Shown: positions 54,469-64,000, counted from the first letter of the stretch. The stretch: DNA of 64,000 bases from Galeruca laticollis (GCA_963921935.1 OY998185.1:59907717-59971716); one strand, 5' to 3'. A program made the numbers and translations. Notes: generated by a model not told the origin, from the sequence alone.

Positions 54469-56964
54469 GCCTAAACGCATGAATTGTATTTCCACTGTAA
54501 TGTTGATCGAATCTAATTAAATAAACAAAATGAACTAATATCGTAATCTCCGCCACTGCCGCACTGTTTATCCTTTTGCTGGCATTGTTCAGTTTTATTA
54601 CCATATTGTATTTTGAGCTGAAACAGGGATGTATAGATAACCAATACAGACACCTACTGGTTTTGCATTAGAATTTTAGTATTTACTTGTAAAATTCTTA
54701 GGATCACTCTGTAAAGGTAATTTTCTATTTGAATATTTAATGAAGCTACTGTGCTGTCAGACATTAAGAAATAAAGAATTATCATTACCACTAATCTTAA
54801 GCCTACTTTGGTTTCCATTCCTCTTATCCTGTTCATTCCTGTTCTCGTTTCCGCTTACTTTTCTTCCTTCTTCTAGCAGTTTTTTAGCCTAATTGACGCC
54901 ATTAATATCGCTTTATTATTTTCAACGTTATAAATAAAATAATAGAAAAACTCAATTTTTCAGCTGAATTTTTTAACAAATAGCTGGTTATCCAAAATAT
55001 TTCACAAATCAAATATGAAGTACCTTTATTTTGACGGCACTCTCAAGTTTCTCATTTTGATACCAATCTCAACTAGGTTAGATACACAATACACATGGGC
55101 CACTCCTATTCTGTTGTGGTCAAGTCCAATTTCTCATTGATTTTCAATTGCTTCAGTAAAGGAATAGTTTATGAAATATTTATTGAGAAAGAAAGCTGTT
55201 GGTAAAATATTTACTCTTACTATTACAAATATAGTAAACGAACGATTTTTATATATGTACATTTGTTTATCAAATTTCTCCAATAGCCTGAGGGTTACGT
55301 TCACGACTTGCCTCTCACATAAGTTACAAATACGTTTAATAATGTGGGCTAATTTCAAATCAAAGAACTGGGTGGTGTCTGATTGAGAGAGGTAACCTGC
55401 TGTATCACAGAAACTATTTATAGTACACCTTACAGAAAAAAAATCAGGTGAACTTTTTTTTAGCTGAAACCAGTTCCTCTATTTAAAATGTAAAAGAAAC
55501 ATTGAAATAAGGAAAACTATTTATATTTGTGTGCAATACTTTCGATACACACTGTATTATAGGTATAATCAATAATTTTGAAAGATTCGGTATAAAAATC
55601 AAATGTGACATTTTAATTTTCGGATGACGTTTATGTAGAATATATTTAATGATAGACAGAATTATATTACATTTTGGAGAATATATTTGAAATTTTAAAA
55701 TACAGATGTCTCTGCTATCAGAATTACAATGATAATAAAAGAATTCAAATCTCTCTTTGTTATAGGGAAACATAAATTAGTATTTTTTTTAAAAAAAGGA
55801 ATTTTTCGTAACCAAAGGAGAGGAGATTTATTTATTTGAAGAAAGTTTAGTGAGTTGTGTTTGAAATCCCGTAGAGGCAACATCGTAATTAGAGTTGTCT
55901 CAATTTTTGGTAGATAGTAGAAGTTGTATATTTATACAACCAGATTCAAAAGCCATTTCATTATAAAGCCAGTGCGTGCATAATTCGAATAAGAATTGCA
56001 TCGTGTGTAGTGAATGTGTTCCAGATTTCTAAATAAAATTTAGAACGTTTCCTGAATTCTAAGATCAACTAGAATTGTACGAGTTGTCCAGTTATTAGTT
56101 GGTGAGTCCGTTCCAGTTTTTTTACAATAATTTCTCGAGAAATAATAAGGCCTATTTTTAAATTAAATTTGACATAGATGCATCTATTAGATTTTTAATT
56201 GCAAACAAAATTAATAAATCATATAAGGAAATTCACATAAGAGAAGAAATGTTTTGAACTAGAAAAATTTGAGTGAAGCTTGTTTTTGACAATTGGAACT
56301 TTTATTAAACGTTTTTCATTAGGTTAATTTATAGCATATAGGTTGTAGTAATTTTAAGTTTCGTATAAATTACGACTGTTGTTTCGTTTATAATAAGTTT
56401 GGGGAATATTAATTTGTTAATTTGTATTTGAATCTAGTAGTATAATATAGAATTCTGCATTCCTACTCACTATAGTCTTTTTATAACATTATTTCAGAAA
56501 ATTAAACATTTTTAATTAAATAAAACTGTCGATCAAATCAGTGACAGAAATATTGGAAACGTCATCAGAGATTTAAAGTGCCTTTTATAATATTAAACAT
56601 ACAGTTACTATAGGTTCTGACCAATAGTGAAACAGATAATTTCGAGATACGTAAAAATTTAAACAAATTTTGAATAATTAATGTTTTCAACAGTTTGATC
56701 CCACCCTGAGAGAAGAGTATTAGGTCGATTACACATATAAATTCATTTTTAGAAATACTAAATTAATATTTATTAGAGCCGGGCATATTTTTGACAACTA
56801 CTGTCAAAGTAGAAATTTCTTACATAAGGTTTTAAGTTGTATGTACAAGAATTGTCGCTGCGACAATATACATCAACCTGAGGTGAATTGAAATTTATCT
56901 TTACAGGAAGGTTTACATTAAAATTAATTAATTAAAATTCATATAGAGAATTAGATATATTATA
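54469..56964. other. Non-coding; possible LTR at about 55,850-56,110
   Basis: No ORF is supported. 55,850-56,110 has LTR- or promoter-like features: GTAGAGGCAACATCG, TTATAAAGCCAGTGCG (TATA-like) and AATAAAATTTAGAACG (polyadenylation-like) within 150 bp. I could not find a matching second copy. Confidence 0.3.
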
Positions 56965-57060
56965 ATTTGTCACCCAAACGTGGGGCAACTATAAAATAAT
57001 ATTGAATATATTATAATTTGGCTTCCAACGCGGGGCAATTATAATTAAAATAAAAGGATA
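56965..57060 (+). repeat. Two tandem units resembling a retroelement primer-binding leader
   Basis: GAATATATTATAATTTGG followed by CTTCCAACGCGGGGCAATTA (57,003-57,042) repeats the unit at 56,954-56,992 (TTTGTCACCCAAACGTGGGG). The CCCAACGTGGGGC core resembles the primer-binding-site region of some insect LTR elements. It then runs into a TA microsatellite (57,078-57,103). Confidence 0.4.
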
Positions 57061-57068
57061 TTGAATAT

Positions 57069-57104
<36 letters not shown>

Positions 57105-57108
<4 letters not shown>

Positions 57109-57576
57109 GGTGGGGCACTATGAATGAACTATTCTCTGGCGTCTTAACGGCAAATAAAATTAGAAAAAACTAGACGTAGAATTAATTAGATTACTTAGGA
57201 CTATAATTTAAAAATATTTTGGAATATACAGGGTGCTCCAAAAAAGCGTGCCGTATCAAAGTTAGGTTCCTTTAAATGGAACACCCTGTATTTTATCACA
57301 TTTTTTAATCGTACTATTAAAAAGAATTTTTGTAAGTTAATGTTAATGAACTTACATTATTTTTAATAGTACAATTCAAAAATGTGATAAAATACAGGGT
57401 ATTCCATTTAAAGGAACCTGACTTTGATACGGGCCGCTTTTTTGGAGCACCCTGTATATTCCAAAATATTTTTAAATGATAGTCCTAAGTAATCTACTTA
57501 ATTATACGTCTAATTTTTTCTAATTTTATTTGCCGTTAAGACGACAGAATAGTTCATTCATAGTGTCCCACCCTGT
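57105..57576. mobile_element. Nested palindromic MITEs, 472 bp
   Basis: The outer pair is ACAGGGTGGGGCACTATGAA (57,105) and its inverse ending 57,576. Inside it is a second pair, ACAGGGTGCTCCAAAAAAGC (57,228) with its inverse ending 57,455. Sequence between the two left ends also mirrors that between the two right ends (ACGGCAAATAAAATTAGAAA, ATTTAAAAATATTTTGGAAT), so the whole block is one long hairpin. It lies in a TA microsatellite. The tips are of the mariner-type ACAGGGTG form also seen at 29,299. Confidence 0.85.
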
Positions 57577-57639
57577 ATATATATATATATAAAAAAAATC
57601 CGTTGTAATAGGTCTCTTGGACAGAGCTATCAAGCTGTC

Positions 57640-58241
57640 CGACTGGGAATATAGAGAGAGTGCATTAAAAAAAGCAAAAAAAGTGCTACTTGAAAACAAC
57701 TAACCAGAATATTTCATCAATCATATTTTTAAAAAAAGAATACATAAATTTTACAATAAAATCCAACATACATCAAAAAAAGCAATGCAAATAATTACAT
57801 CGTGTTTCCCTATATCAGAGGATTATCTGAACAAATTAAGAAAATGCTCAAGCAGTACCAGTAGCTAGCAAAAGCTATAACACCCTAAATAGCTGTTTTA
57901 CAAAACTAAAATCAAAAACAGCCAAATTAAAAAGAACTCATATTGTCTATGAAATACCGTGTAGCGATTGCGAAGGGGTTTATATATGCCAAACCAGTCA
58001 ATACTTACAGAATAGGATAAAAACACATAAATATGGTAAAAAAAACCAAACGGAATTAACCAAACACGAAACCCAAAAAAAACACACTTTTAACTATGAG
58101 CAAACCAAAATCCTAAAGGCAGAAAATCACACAAGAAAAAGAGAGATTTATGAAGCTATTGAACTAAAGAGAAATAAAAATACAATAAATGACCAAAATG
58201 ATGTAAAACTAATAAGTAAAATTTATTCAAATATAATCTAA
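57640..58241 (+). pseudogene. Penelope GIY-YIG endonuclease fragment
   Basis: In broken frames: SALKKAKKVLLENN-stop, FKKRIHKFYNKIQHTSKKAM, ISEDYLNKLRK, then from about 57,940 an open stretch with CSDCEGVYICQTSQYLQNRI, KTHKYGKKNQTELTKHETQK, ILKAENHTRKREIYEAIELK and DVKLISKIYSNII to a stop at 58,239. The YIG-like strand reads YICQTSQ where family C has YVGQTSQ, so the Gly is lost. Confidence 0.7.
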
Positions 58242-58597
58242 AATTTCAAAAACCAACAACAACAATTTAAAATCAGTTTTTCCTATAGAATATCTGCATG
58301 CAATTAAAATATTTAAATACAAGTTGTAAATGAAATCATTTTAATAAAAATATGTTACGGCAATGGTCAATGTATTAAAAACAAAATTAGTGATAATGAA
58401 GATCCGGTCAAATGCCAGTCTTTCTACGACCGGTAAAACTGGAAATTTGTTGTAGTAATTGTAAAAATTTGTGTTTAAGTGTTCTATTGTTGACGTCTTT
58501 TTAACTGAATTGTTGGAACCAATGTTTTTTAAGGTAAGATTATTTTAAATCCATACTGTGTGAAAAGTATTTTTAAAGAGCTATTATAGTAATTTTA

Positions 58598-58642
58598 GTT
58601 GGCTTGACAAAGACCAGGGATGCCGGTCGAAACGTTGCATAC
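58598..58642 (+). ncRNA. Hammerhead-ribozyme-like motif D (degenerate core)
   Basis: UUGACAA stands where CUGAUGA is expected (58,604-58,610). Stem II GACC/GGUC (58,612-58,615 with 58,625-58,628) and GAAA (58,629-58,632) are intact, followed by the palindrome ACGU and U. Two stem I pairs (GC/GC) are possible. Same place in the tail as in the other Penelope copies. Confidence 0.4.
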
Positions 58643-58717
58643 ATAAAAATGAGAAATTAAAATAGATTAATAGCTGTATTGTCATCATTTTGAACCTAAC
58701 TCCTAAGAATACATGTG

Positions 58718-58719
<2 letters not shown>

Positions 58720-58803
<84 letters not shown>
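58720..58803. repeat. (TA)n microsatellite
   Basis: An 80-bp TA run with one TT/AA interruption. Long open frames across it on both strands are artefacts. Confidence 0.95.
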
Positions 58804-58809
<6 letters not shown>

Positions 58810-58859
58810 AATATTGGGGAATTGCAGCAAGAAAATGGAAAAGTATGCTCTTCAACTTC

Positions 58860-59446
58860 ATATCCCACTGCGCAAAACATCTACTTGACACCAATCATTC
58901 ATTGACACCTAATACAAAACTAGAAGTGCTGCATATTTGTGAAAAGAAACAAGAGCTGGATTTCCTTGAAGAATTGGAAATTAGAAGACATTTAAGAAAC
59001 CCACAATATGAAGTTGTTCAATGAACAGTTAAATCTAAGGACTTCTCCACTAATAAACTGTCTTCTTAATTGATAATTGTAAAGATCAGCAGATATAGTT
59101 TTCTTGATTTTCTATATCATTGCACAGTTATACTGATCTTAATTGGAAAAATGATATCCAGGATATCACCATAGGGCTAATAATATCTAAGCTTCAATAT
59201 TTGTAATATCACATCTTCTTCTTTTTTCTATTAACATATATTAAGTCAATCATAAGTTAGGTCACTTCTTGGTCTAGCCAAAAATAACTACTAAACATCA
59301 GGTAGGTATCAAATAAAATGTAACTTCTGTCATTCTGACGATGATATTGATATATCGAAACAATTGTCAATTTTTTAGAATTTTCAACAATTTTTATTAT
59401 ATTGTGGTATTAACTAGAAACCGTGAGTTTCATTTAAAACACTAAT
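58860..59446 (+). mobile_element. Penelope family A, 3' fragment
   Basis: Begins inside the endonuclease (CAKHLLDTNHS-like, then FLEELEIRRHLRNPQYEV) and continues through the whole tail to ACACTAAT at 59,446. Oriented towards the minus-strand copy at 60.56 kb; a host-like segment lies between their tips. Confidence 0.8.
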
Positions 59447-59832
59447 CAGAGATATTAATATTATTTATCGAATAAATTAAAAAGGTGTTAAAATCGTACG
59501 TGTTTTTTTACACTGAATAAAAAAACAAACGACATTTTACTTTGATATCGATCATAACATCAATAAATATAAATATTTACACTCCCTCCTTATTTTAGCA
59601 ATACCTTAGATAACTTTCTCATCCAATCGTGGTGTAGTTACCTTCGCAAGGTCGCTACACACCAAAAGTAATCAACGTTACTTATATCTCGTGACTTCCA
59701 CCGACTCCTAGTGCAACTTTCTTATCTCTGTTTCCTTTCTACGGAGATTCTTTCACCAGATGATAGTTCTTTGGAAAGATGAATGTTTTGCGTAATTTTA
59801 TATAACGGACGTCGTCTGTGCGATGATTTTTC
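59447..59832. other. Non-repetitive-looking upstream region
   Basis: Less AT-rich than its neighbours from about 59,610 (TCGTGGTGTAGTTACCTTCG and similar). It looks like a promoter or leader for the exon at 59,833. No recognised motif can be asserted. Confidence 0.3.
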
Positions 59833-60014
59833 ATGGGAAAATCGTTTATTGAATGGTTATGTAAAGAAAAAGCGTTTCTAGTGAGGGATAGTTTATGGGA
59901 AATGCCCGGAGATATGGTTTCTTTCGTAGTTACGACTGGGCTTGGAGTTAGTGTTGTAGCGGGACTTATTTCGGGAGTTTGTTATGTTTTAGCTTACGGA
60001 TCTCCCAAACGAAG
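59833..60014 (+). CDS. Candidate host first exon, small membrane protein
   Basis: ATG at 59,833 opens MGKSFIEWLCKEKAFLVRDS, LWEMPGDMVSFVVTTGLG, then a hydrophobic segment VSVVAGLISGVCYVLAYG and a basic end SPKRR. The exon closes with a donor-like AAG|GTAAAT at 60,015; the stop lies within that donor. An out-of-frame ATG at 59,823 starts a 9-codon upstream ORF overlapping the start. No transposon motif is present and the base composition is richer in G than the surroundings. I do not recognise the family. The alternative is a chance ORF of 61 codons. Confidence 0.4.
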
Positions 60015-60260
60015 GTAAATATTTTTATAAATTTTACATATATCACGTGAATATTTAGTTATATAACAATATAAACGGTTTTTTAGTTGTTATTGAATTA
60101 AGTTTATAACAAAATTTAGTTAGTTTTTGTCTTTTACCTCAAATATTTAATTTTATATGAAAATTTTTACATGAAATAAGCCAGCAATTGCAGACAATGA
60201 TTTGATTAATGCATCTCTTTTTAAACGAAACTAAACAAAACTATTATATTTTATTTGTAG

Positions 60261-60453
60261 CAGTGGCGTAGCTGCGGGGGCACAGCAAGGCTACTTGTTT
60301 GTAATGTACTGAAAACTAGGACTATTATTTTATAAGACAAGCAAAGCTAAAATGCAGTTTTAGGGCTTAAAATTTCTAAATTTTTTCTGGAGAAGTTAGA
60401 TCCACCTTTTTGCTGGGGGGTATACAGACACTCGGTAGTTCATCCTGCCACTG
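60261..60453. mobile_element. hAT-type MITE, 193 bp
   Basis: Starts CAGTGGCGTAGC and ends GCCACTG, with near-identical 8-bp flanks (ATTTGTAG at 60,253-60,260, CTTTGTAG at 60,454-60,461). It has two G-rich runs inside and no ORF. The related tip CAGTGGCGTAACTAGG is seen inverted at 29,278-29,294. Confidence 0.65.
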
Positions 60454-60559
60454 CTTTGTAGTACTGTTACCATTAAAAGGATAGAACTATTTTCTCACAG
60501 AACACAACTGTCATTTGACTTGGCATTATTATACATCATGGATAATAAACTTTTAATAT

Positions 60560-61237
60560 TAGTGTTTTAAATTAAACTCAACGTTTCTAACTAATTCCAC
60601 AATATAATGAAAAATATTAAAAATTCTATAAAATTGACAATTGCTTCGATAACTGAATATCATCGTCAGAATGACAGAAGTTACATTTCATTTTATGCCT
60701 ACCTGATGTTTATTAGTTATTTTTGGCTAGACCAAGAAGTAACCTAACTTGTGATTGGCTTAATATATGTTTATAGAAAAAAGAAGAAGATGTGATATTA
60801 CAAATATTGAAGCTTAGATATTATTAGCCCTATGGTGATATCCTGGATATCATTTTTCCAATTAAGATCAGTATAACTGTGCAATGATATAGAAAACCAG
60901 GAAAACTATATCTGCTGATCTTTACAATTATCACTTAAGAATACAGTTTAATAGTGGAGAACTCCCTAGATTCATCTGTTCATTGACGACTTCATATTGT
61001 GAGTTTCTTAAGTGTCTTCTAATTTCCAATTCTTCAAGGAAATCCAGTTCTTGTTTCTTATCACAAATATGTAGTACTTCCCGTTATGTGTTTGGTGTCA
61101 ATAAATGGTTGGTGTCAAGTAGATGTTTTGCGTAACGGGATTTATCTGGTTGTTTTAATATGTATGCTCGTAAGTGTTCACTGTATCTGATTTCAAAATT
61201 TCTAAGGGTCTGACGCAAATAGACAGCATTACATTCC
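60560..61237 (-). mobile_element. Penelope family A, 3' fragment (minus)
   Basis: The tail tip at 60,560 (AGTGTTTTAAATTAAACTCA) runs into the usual tail and then the endonuclease in reverse: EELEIRRHLR-like at about 61,010 and LRQTLRNFEIRYSEHL-like at 61,170-61,215. Cut off at CATTACATTC, 61,237. Confidence 0.8.
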
Positions 61238-61361
61238 TCCGTTCTTCAACTTTAACTGTTCAACACTTGTCCTTATGTTAAGATCACGGATACATTCTCG
61301 ATTAGAGTAAGTTATGAAACTGCTGTAGCGGACTGTTTTGTAAATTATGTTTTTCTCTCTT

Positions 61362-61410
61362 TGTAGTTCCCTGAAGATGTAAATAAATCTTTACGAATGC
61401 TTGGAAATCT
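61362..61410 (+). ncRNA. Hammerhead-ribozyme-like motif E
   Basis: CUGAAGA (61,371-61,377), stem II GUAAA/UUUAC (61,379-61,383 with 61,390-61,394), GAA at 61,395-61,397 with U instead of the next A, then GCUU. Stem I is perfect: UUCC before the core with GGAA after it (four pairs). The A-to-U change at the base of stem III would probably impair cleavage. Confidence 0.5.
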
Positions 61411-61457
61411 GATAAGAGTACAGTTTTTCTTTTGCTGCTAACCTCTATAATATTTGT

Positions 61458-61590
61458 GTTTTTAAATGAAACTCTTGGTCTCTAGTTAATTCCACAATAT
61501 AATAAAAGTTATTGAAAATTCTAAAAAATTGACAATTGTTTCGATAAATCAATATCATATTCCACGAAGTAAGGGTCGAGACAGTTAATT
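61458..61590 (-). mobile_element. Penelope family A micro-insertion, 133 bp, 14-bp target duplication
   Basis: TCTATAATATTTGT lies at 61,444-61,457 and 61,591-61,604. On the minus strand the insert is the 5' tag (CTGTCTCGACCCTTACTTCG) joined directly to the last 90 or so bases of the tail (ATTGATTTATCGAAACAATT to CATTTAAAAAC). No inverted arm is present here. Confidence 0.85.
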
Positions 61591-61965
61591 TCTATAATAT
61601 TTGTCTTTTTGTGTCTTAATTGATCAGCAACGATCACAGGCGTTTGTCGCTTTTTTGCTTATATATATATGAAGTTTCAGACGGGAGTGTTATATGCTCC
61701 TCCGTGCCTGTTGGTTGTTGTCTCGAATATTTGAGATCTTCTAATATTACTGACACAAATGTTGCGTTTGACTATCCTATTTAATTCTGTTATATTTTCT
61801 CATGTTTCATTCAACACCTTTGCTCCCAGGTTTCACACCCTTTCTTGGTTGTATCGTACTGAGGACGGCTAATGAGCCAGAAACATGCATGTCTGCGGTT
61901 ACCACTCTTTTTAGTAGCCCCTTTTTCTATTTGCGTGCAATACTCACTAATCTCTTTGTTGCGTG

Positions 61966-61966
<1 letters not shown>

Positions 61967-62040
<74 letters not shown>
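61967..62040. repeat. (TA)n microsatellite
   Basis: An uninterrupted TA run that served as target of the mariner-type element starting at 62,041. Confidence 0.95.
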
Positions 62041-62043
<3 letters not shown>

Positions 62044-64000
62044 TGTGGCCCATTTTTAATGGAAACACCCCCCTAAAATTTGAAGTTGTGAACCGATTTT
62101 AATAATTTTTTTTTTTGAAATGTCAAGTACTAAAAGGTCTACCTTGGGACAAAATTTGAAATGTTTATTCCAATTTTCAGGGCATACTACGATATTTTTT
62201 ATTAGTCGAAAATCGGGATTTCTTATTAGCAATTTTTTTATTGAAAAAATCACTACGCCACTGGATTCGGAGTGCCTCTAAACAGGTGTAACCAAAATTT
62301 CATGAAAAGATATCTATTAATAACAAAGTTATGGCAACTCAAAAATTCGAAAACTCTCACAGCTAATAGTCACAAAAACACCCTATATCTACAGATATAG
62401 CCATGAGAATACTTTTTTATGATTTCAACAATAAAGTGCCACCAGATGAAAAAAAATTTTTAATGAAAATAACGGGATTACATTCACACAATTCAACTAA
62501 TTATGAAGCAAAAAATTTTTATAAACGTAACTATGATAACTAATCATTGAAATGTTTCGAGTCAGTGCAACAATTAATTCTAACTCATATTCTAGTAGCC
62601 TCTACTAACCCACCATCTATTTCGATACACTTGTCGTAGCGCTTACGAATGTTTCTGATCACGTTCCTTAGTTCTTGAGGGGTAATATCTGCACATACCT
62701 GTCGAATTCTTGCACAAAGTTCATTTCTATCTCTTGAGCGGTGTTTGTAAACTTTTTCTGTGATAAGTCCCCAGAGAAAAAAGTCCAAAACTGTGAGGTC
62801 TGGAGATCTGGGGGGCCAATCTAAAAACGGACTACCACGGCCTATCCATCGGTTTGGAAAATGCTCGTTAAGCCATTGCCTCACAGCTCTGGCATAATGA
62901 ACTGAACACCCATCTAACTGAACAATTAAATTTAATCGTTCATTGATTGGCAGCTCGTGAATAGCATCCCAAAACTCTGTGTTTAAAAATTCTAGCAGCC
63001 TCTGCGCATTGATGTTTTCCTCAAAAAAGAAAGGACCAATAATTCGTTCGTTCAATATCCCACACCAGACGTTGATTTTTTGGGAATACTGGCTTTTACA
63101 ATTTATTACCCAGTTAGGATTATCCGCTGCCCAATAGCGACAATTCTGTGATGACACTACTCCATTTGTAGTGAAACTGGCTTCGTCGGTATATAAAATA
63201 TTTTGTAGGAAATTTCTATTGTTTAAATATTCCCCTTGGGCCCATAAACAATATTCCATACGTCTTGCTTCGTCGCCTTCTTGCAGTGTGTGTAAAAATG
63301 TTGGCTTGAAAGGTTTAATATTCTTCGCCTTGAGACATCTCCGGATAGTTTCTCGTGGAATATTCAAATCTAAAGTGGCATTCCTTATACTGGCATTAGG
63401 ATTATTTCCGAAATAATCTAAAATGATTTGATCATTCCTGTCATTTCTGTTTCGTCTTTGTACAGGATTACTCTTTAACATCATTTTTGATACTGCACCA
63501 GTTTCATTGAATATTTTATTCATTTTATTTACCGTACCGCAGGTAATACGAGGACGATCTGGATGTCTTTCATTAAATACTCTACAAACCTCTCTAGCAC
63601 TTCTAACGTCATCTCCCGAAAGGCGAACAATTTCAATTTTCTCTCTTACGCTCAATCTTGCAGCCATGACAAAAAATAATCCGAAGAACTGTAATGTGAA
63701 TATTGTTGACAATAGTACACTTAAATCTTTCACAAGTGTCAAACTGTAATATCATTTCCATGGCAACTAAGATTTAAATTGAAAATTCTATTAGGTCTTA
63801 GTTTTAGTTAATTTGCGTGAAAATTTGAATGAATGTAATTCCGTTATTTTCATTAAAAATATTTACGCTATTTGTTTTTTTTCATCTGGTGGCACTTTAT
63901 TGTTGAAATCATAAAAAAAATATTCTGATGGCTATATTTATAGGGTGTTTTTGTGACTGTTAGCTGTGAGAGTTTTCGAATTTTTGAGTTGCCATAACTT
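62041..64000 (-). mobile_element. Mariner-type element with long inverted repeats, intact gene, right end outside window
   Basis: The left tip CAGTGTGGCCCATTTTTAAT (62,041) follows the TA run. An inner inverted segment of at least 170 bp, about 62,330-62,505, matches about 63,825-64,000 in reverse: CATCTGGTGGCACTTTATTG, GGGTGTTTTTGTGACT and GAGAGTTTTCGAATTTTTGA are on both sides. The right tip lies beyond position 64,000. Same general type as 29.3-31.7 kb but a different subfamily. Confidence 0.88.
62585..63667 (-). CDS. Mariner-type DDxD transposase, intact
   Basis: 360 residues from the ATG at 63,665-63,667 (MAARLSVREKIEIVRLSGDD); an in-frame ATG 25 codons earlier would add a hydrophobic leader out of keeping with a nuclear transposase. 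Order: helix-turn-helix (REKIEIVRLSGDDVRSAREV), second helix-turn-helix (NASIRNATLDLNIPRETIRR), then the catalytic core with ILYTDEASFTTNG (first Asp), NVWCGILNERIIGPFFFEEN, IVQLDGCSVHYARAVRQWL (second Asp), RWIGRGSPFLDWPPRSPDL and LDFFLWGLITEKVY (third Asp). The second and third Asp are 42 residues apart, one more than in the dead copy at 30-31 kb. No stops or shifts. Cut-and-paste transposition; likely still competent if both ends are intact. Confidence 0.9.
   Translation of the reverse strand: MAARLSVREKIEIVRLSGDDVRSAREVCRVFNERHPDRPRITCGTVNKMNKIFNETGAVSKMMLKSNPVQRRNRNDRNDQIILDYFGNNPNASIRNATLDLNIPRETIRRCLKAKNIKPFKPTFLHTLQEGDEARRMEYCLWAQGEYLNNRNFLQNILYTDEASFTTNGVVSSQNCRYWAADNPNWVINCKSQYSQKINVWCGILNERIIGPFFFEENINAQRLLEFLNTEFWDAIHELPINERLNLIVQLDGCSVHYARAVRQWLNEHFPNRWIGRGSPFLDWPPRSPDLTVLDFFLWGLITEKVYKHRSRDRNELCARIRQVCADITPQELRNVIRNIRKRYDKCIEIDGGLVEATRI

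Larger units (their letters stand above)
57640..58700 (+). mobile_element. Penelope-like element, family C relative, 3' fragment
   Basis: Carries the end of the linker (FKKRIHKFYNKIQ), the GIY-YIG domain and a tail with a hammerhead-like motif before a TA run. 5'-truncated at about 57,640, close to the MITE block. Confidence 0.65.

Noticed and set aside
58584..58905. Open frames of alternating Ile/Tyr on both strands, also at 37.6, 37.9 and 61.8-62.1 kb
   Set aside because: Translations of TA microsatellites, not proteins.
1..64000. CRISPR arrays, tRNA or rRNA genes, bacterial operons
   Set aside because: None seen. The tRNA-like words found are retroelement primer-binding sites, and the tandem arrays have no spacer pattern.

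Overview
The window reads as intergenic DNA from a large, AT-rich, repeat-laden insect genome. A beetle is my best guess, from the mix of families: Penelope-like elements (PLEs), DUF4817-type mariners, DUF4780 ORFs, a P-element/THAP transposase, HARBI1, ZMYM/BED hATs and Ty3/gypsy elements. That assignment is inference. There are no prokaryotic features, and I saw no rRNA, tRNA or CRISPR. Almost every long ORF belongs to a transposable element, and most are broken by stops and frameshifts. Only two transposases look intact: a hAT at 46.1-49.1 kb and a mariner-type one at 62.6-63.7 kb.

Layout. 1-4.0 kb: dead Ty3/gypsy pol with a downstream CCCH zinc-finger ORF and the start of the 3' LTR, cut off by a 5' half of a BED-type hAT (4.0-5.34 kb, minus). 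5.5-5.7 kb: first exon of a cytochrome P450 (minus), the best host-gene fragment. 6.0-8.7 kb: Penelope remnants, including a 2-kb foldback. 9.1-11.9 kb: decayed, intron-containing Tc1-like element. 13.25-15.2 kb: complete but dead Tigger/pogo element with TA duplication. 15.7-16.1 kb: DUF4780 ORF. 16.8-27.15 kb: two 1.54-kb inverted arms flanking a P-element pseudogene, a pogo fragment, a piggyBac fragment and a non-LTR RT fragment. 28.0-28.8 kb: satellite of about 175 bp. 29.3-31.7 kb: dead DD41D mariner with 0.44-kb inverted repeats. 31.8-35.4 kb: gypsy element with a 480-bp tandem duplication spanning its primer-binding site, gag, and an integrase scrap beyond a hairpin-rich insertion. 37.6-39.5 kb: Penelope copies. 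39.9-50.7 kb: a Harbinger element (MYB-like ORF plus HARBI1) split by a Penelope insertion with 13-bp target duplication and by the intact hAT with a perfect 8-bp duplication. 51.9-54.5 kb: unknown ORF tail, Penelope foldback, 3' half of the BED-hAT. 57.1-57.6 kb: nested palindromic MITEs. 57.6-61.6 kb: more Penelope tails, a short host-like exon (59.8 kb) and a small hAT MITE. 62.0-64.0 kb: an intact mariner inserted in a TA microsatellite and running off the window.

The most interesting recurring signal is RNA structure in the Penelope elements. Five separate places at or near their tails carry hammerhead-ribozyme-like cores (CUGANGA - stem - GAAA - short palindrome - U-H). One Penelope family also exists as foldbacks of graded length. 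Hammerheads in Penelope elements are already described in the literature; the copies and arrangement here are what the sequence adds.
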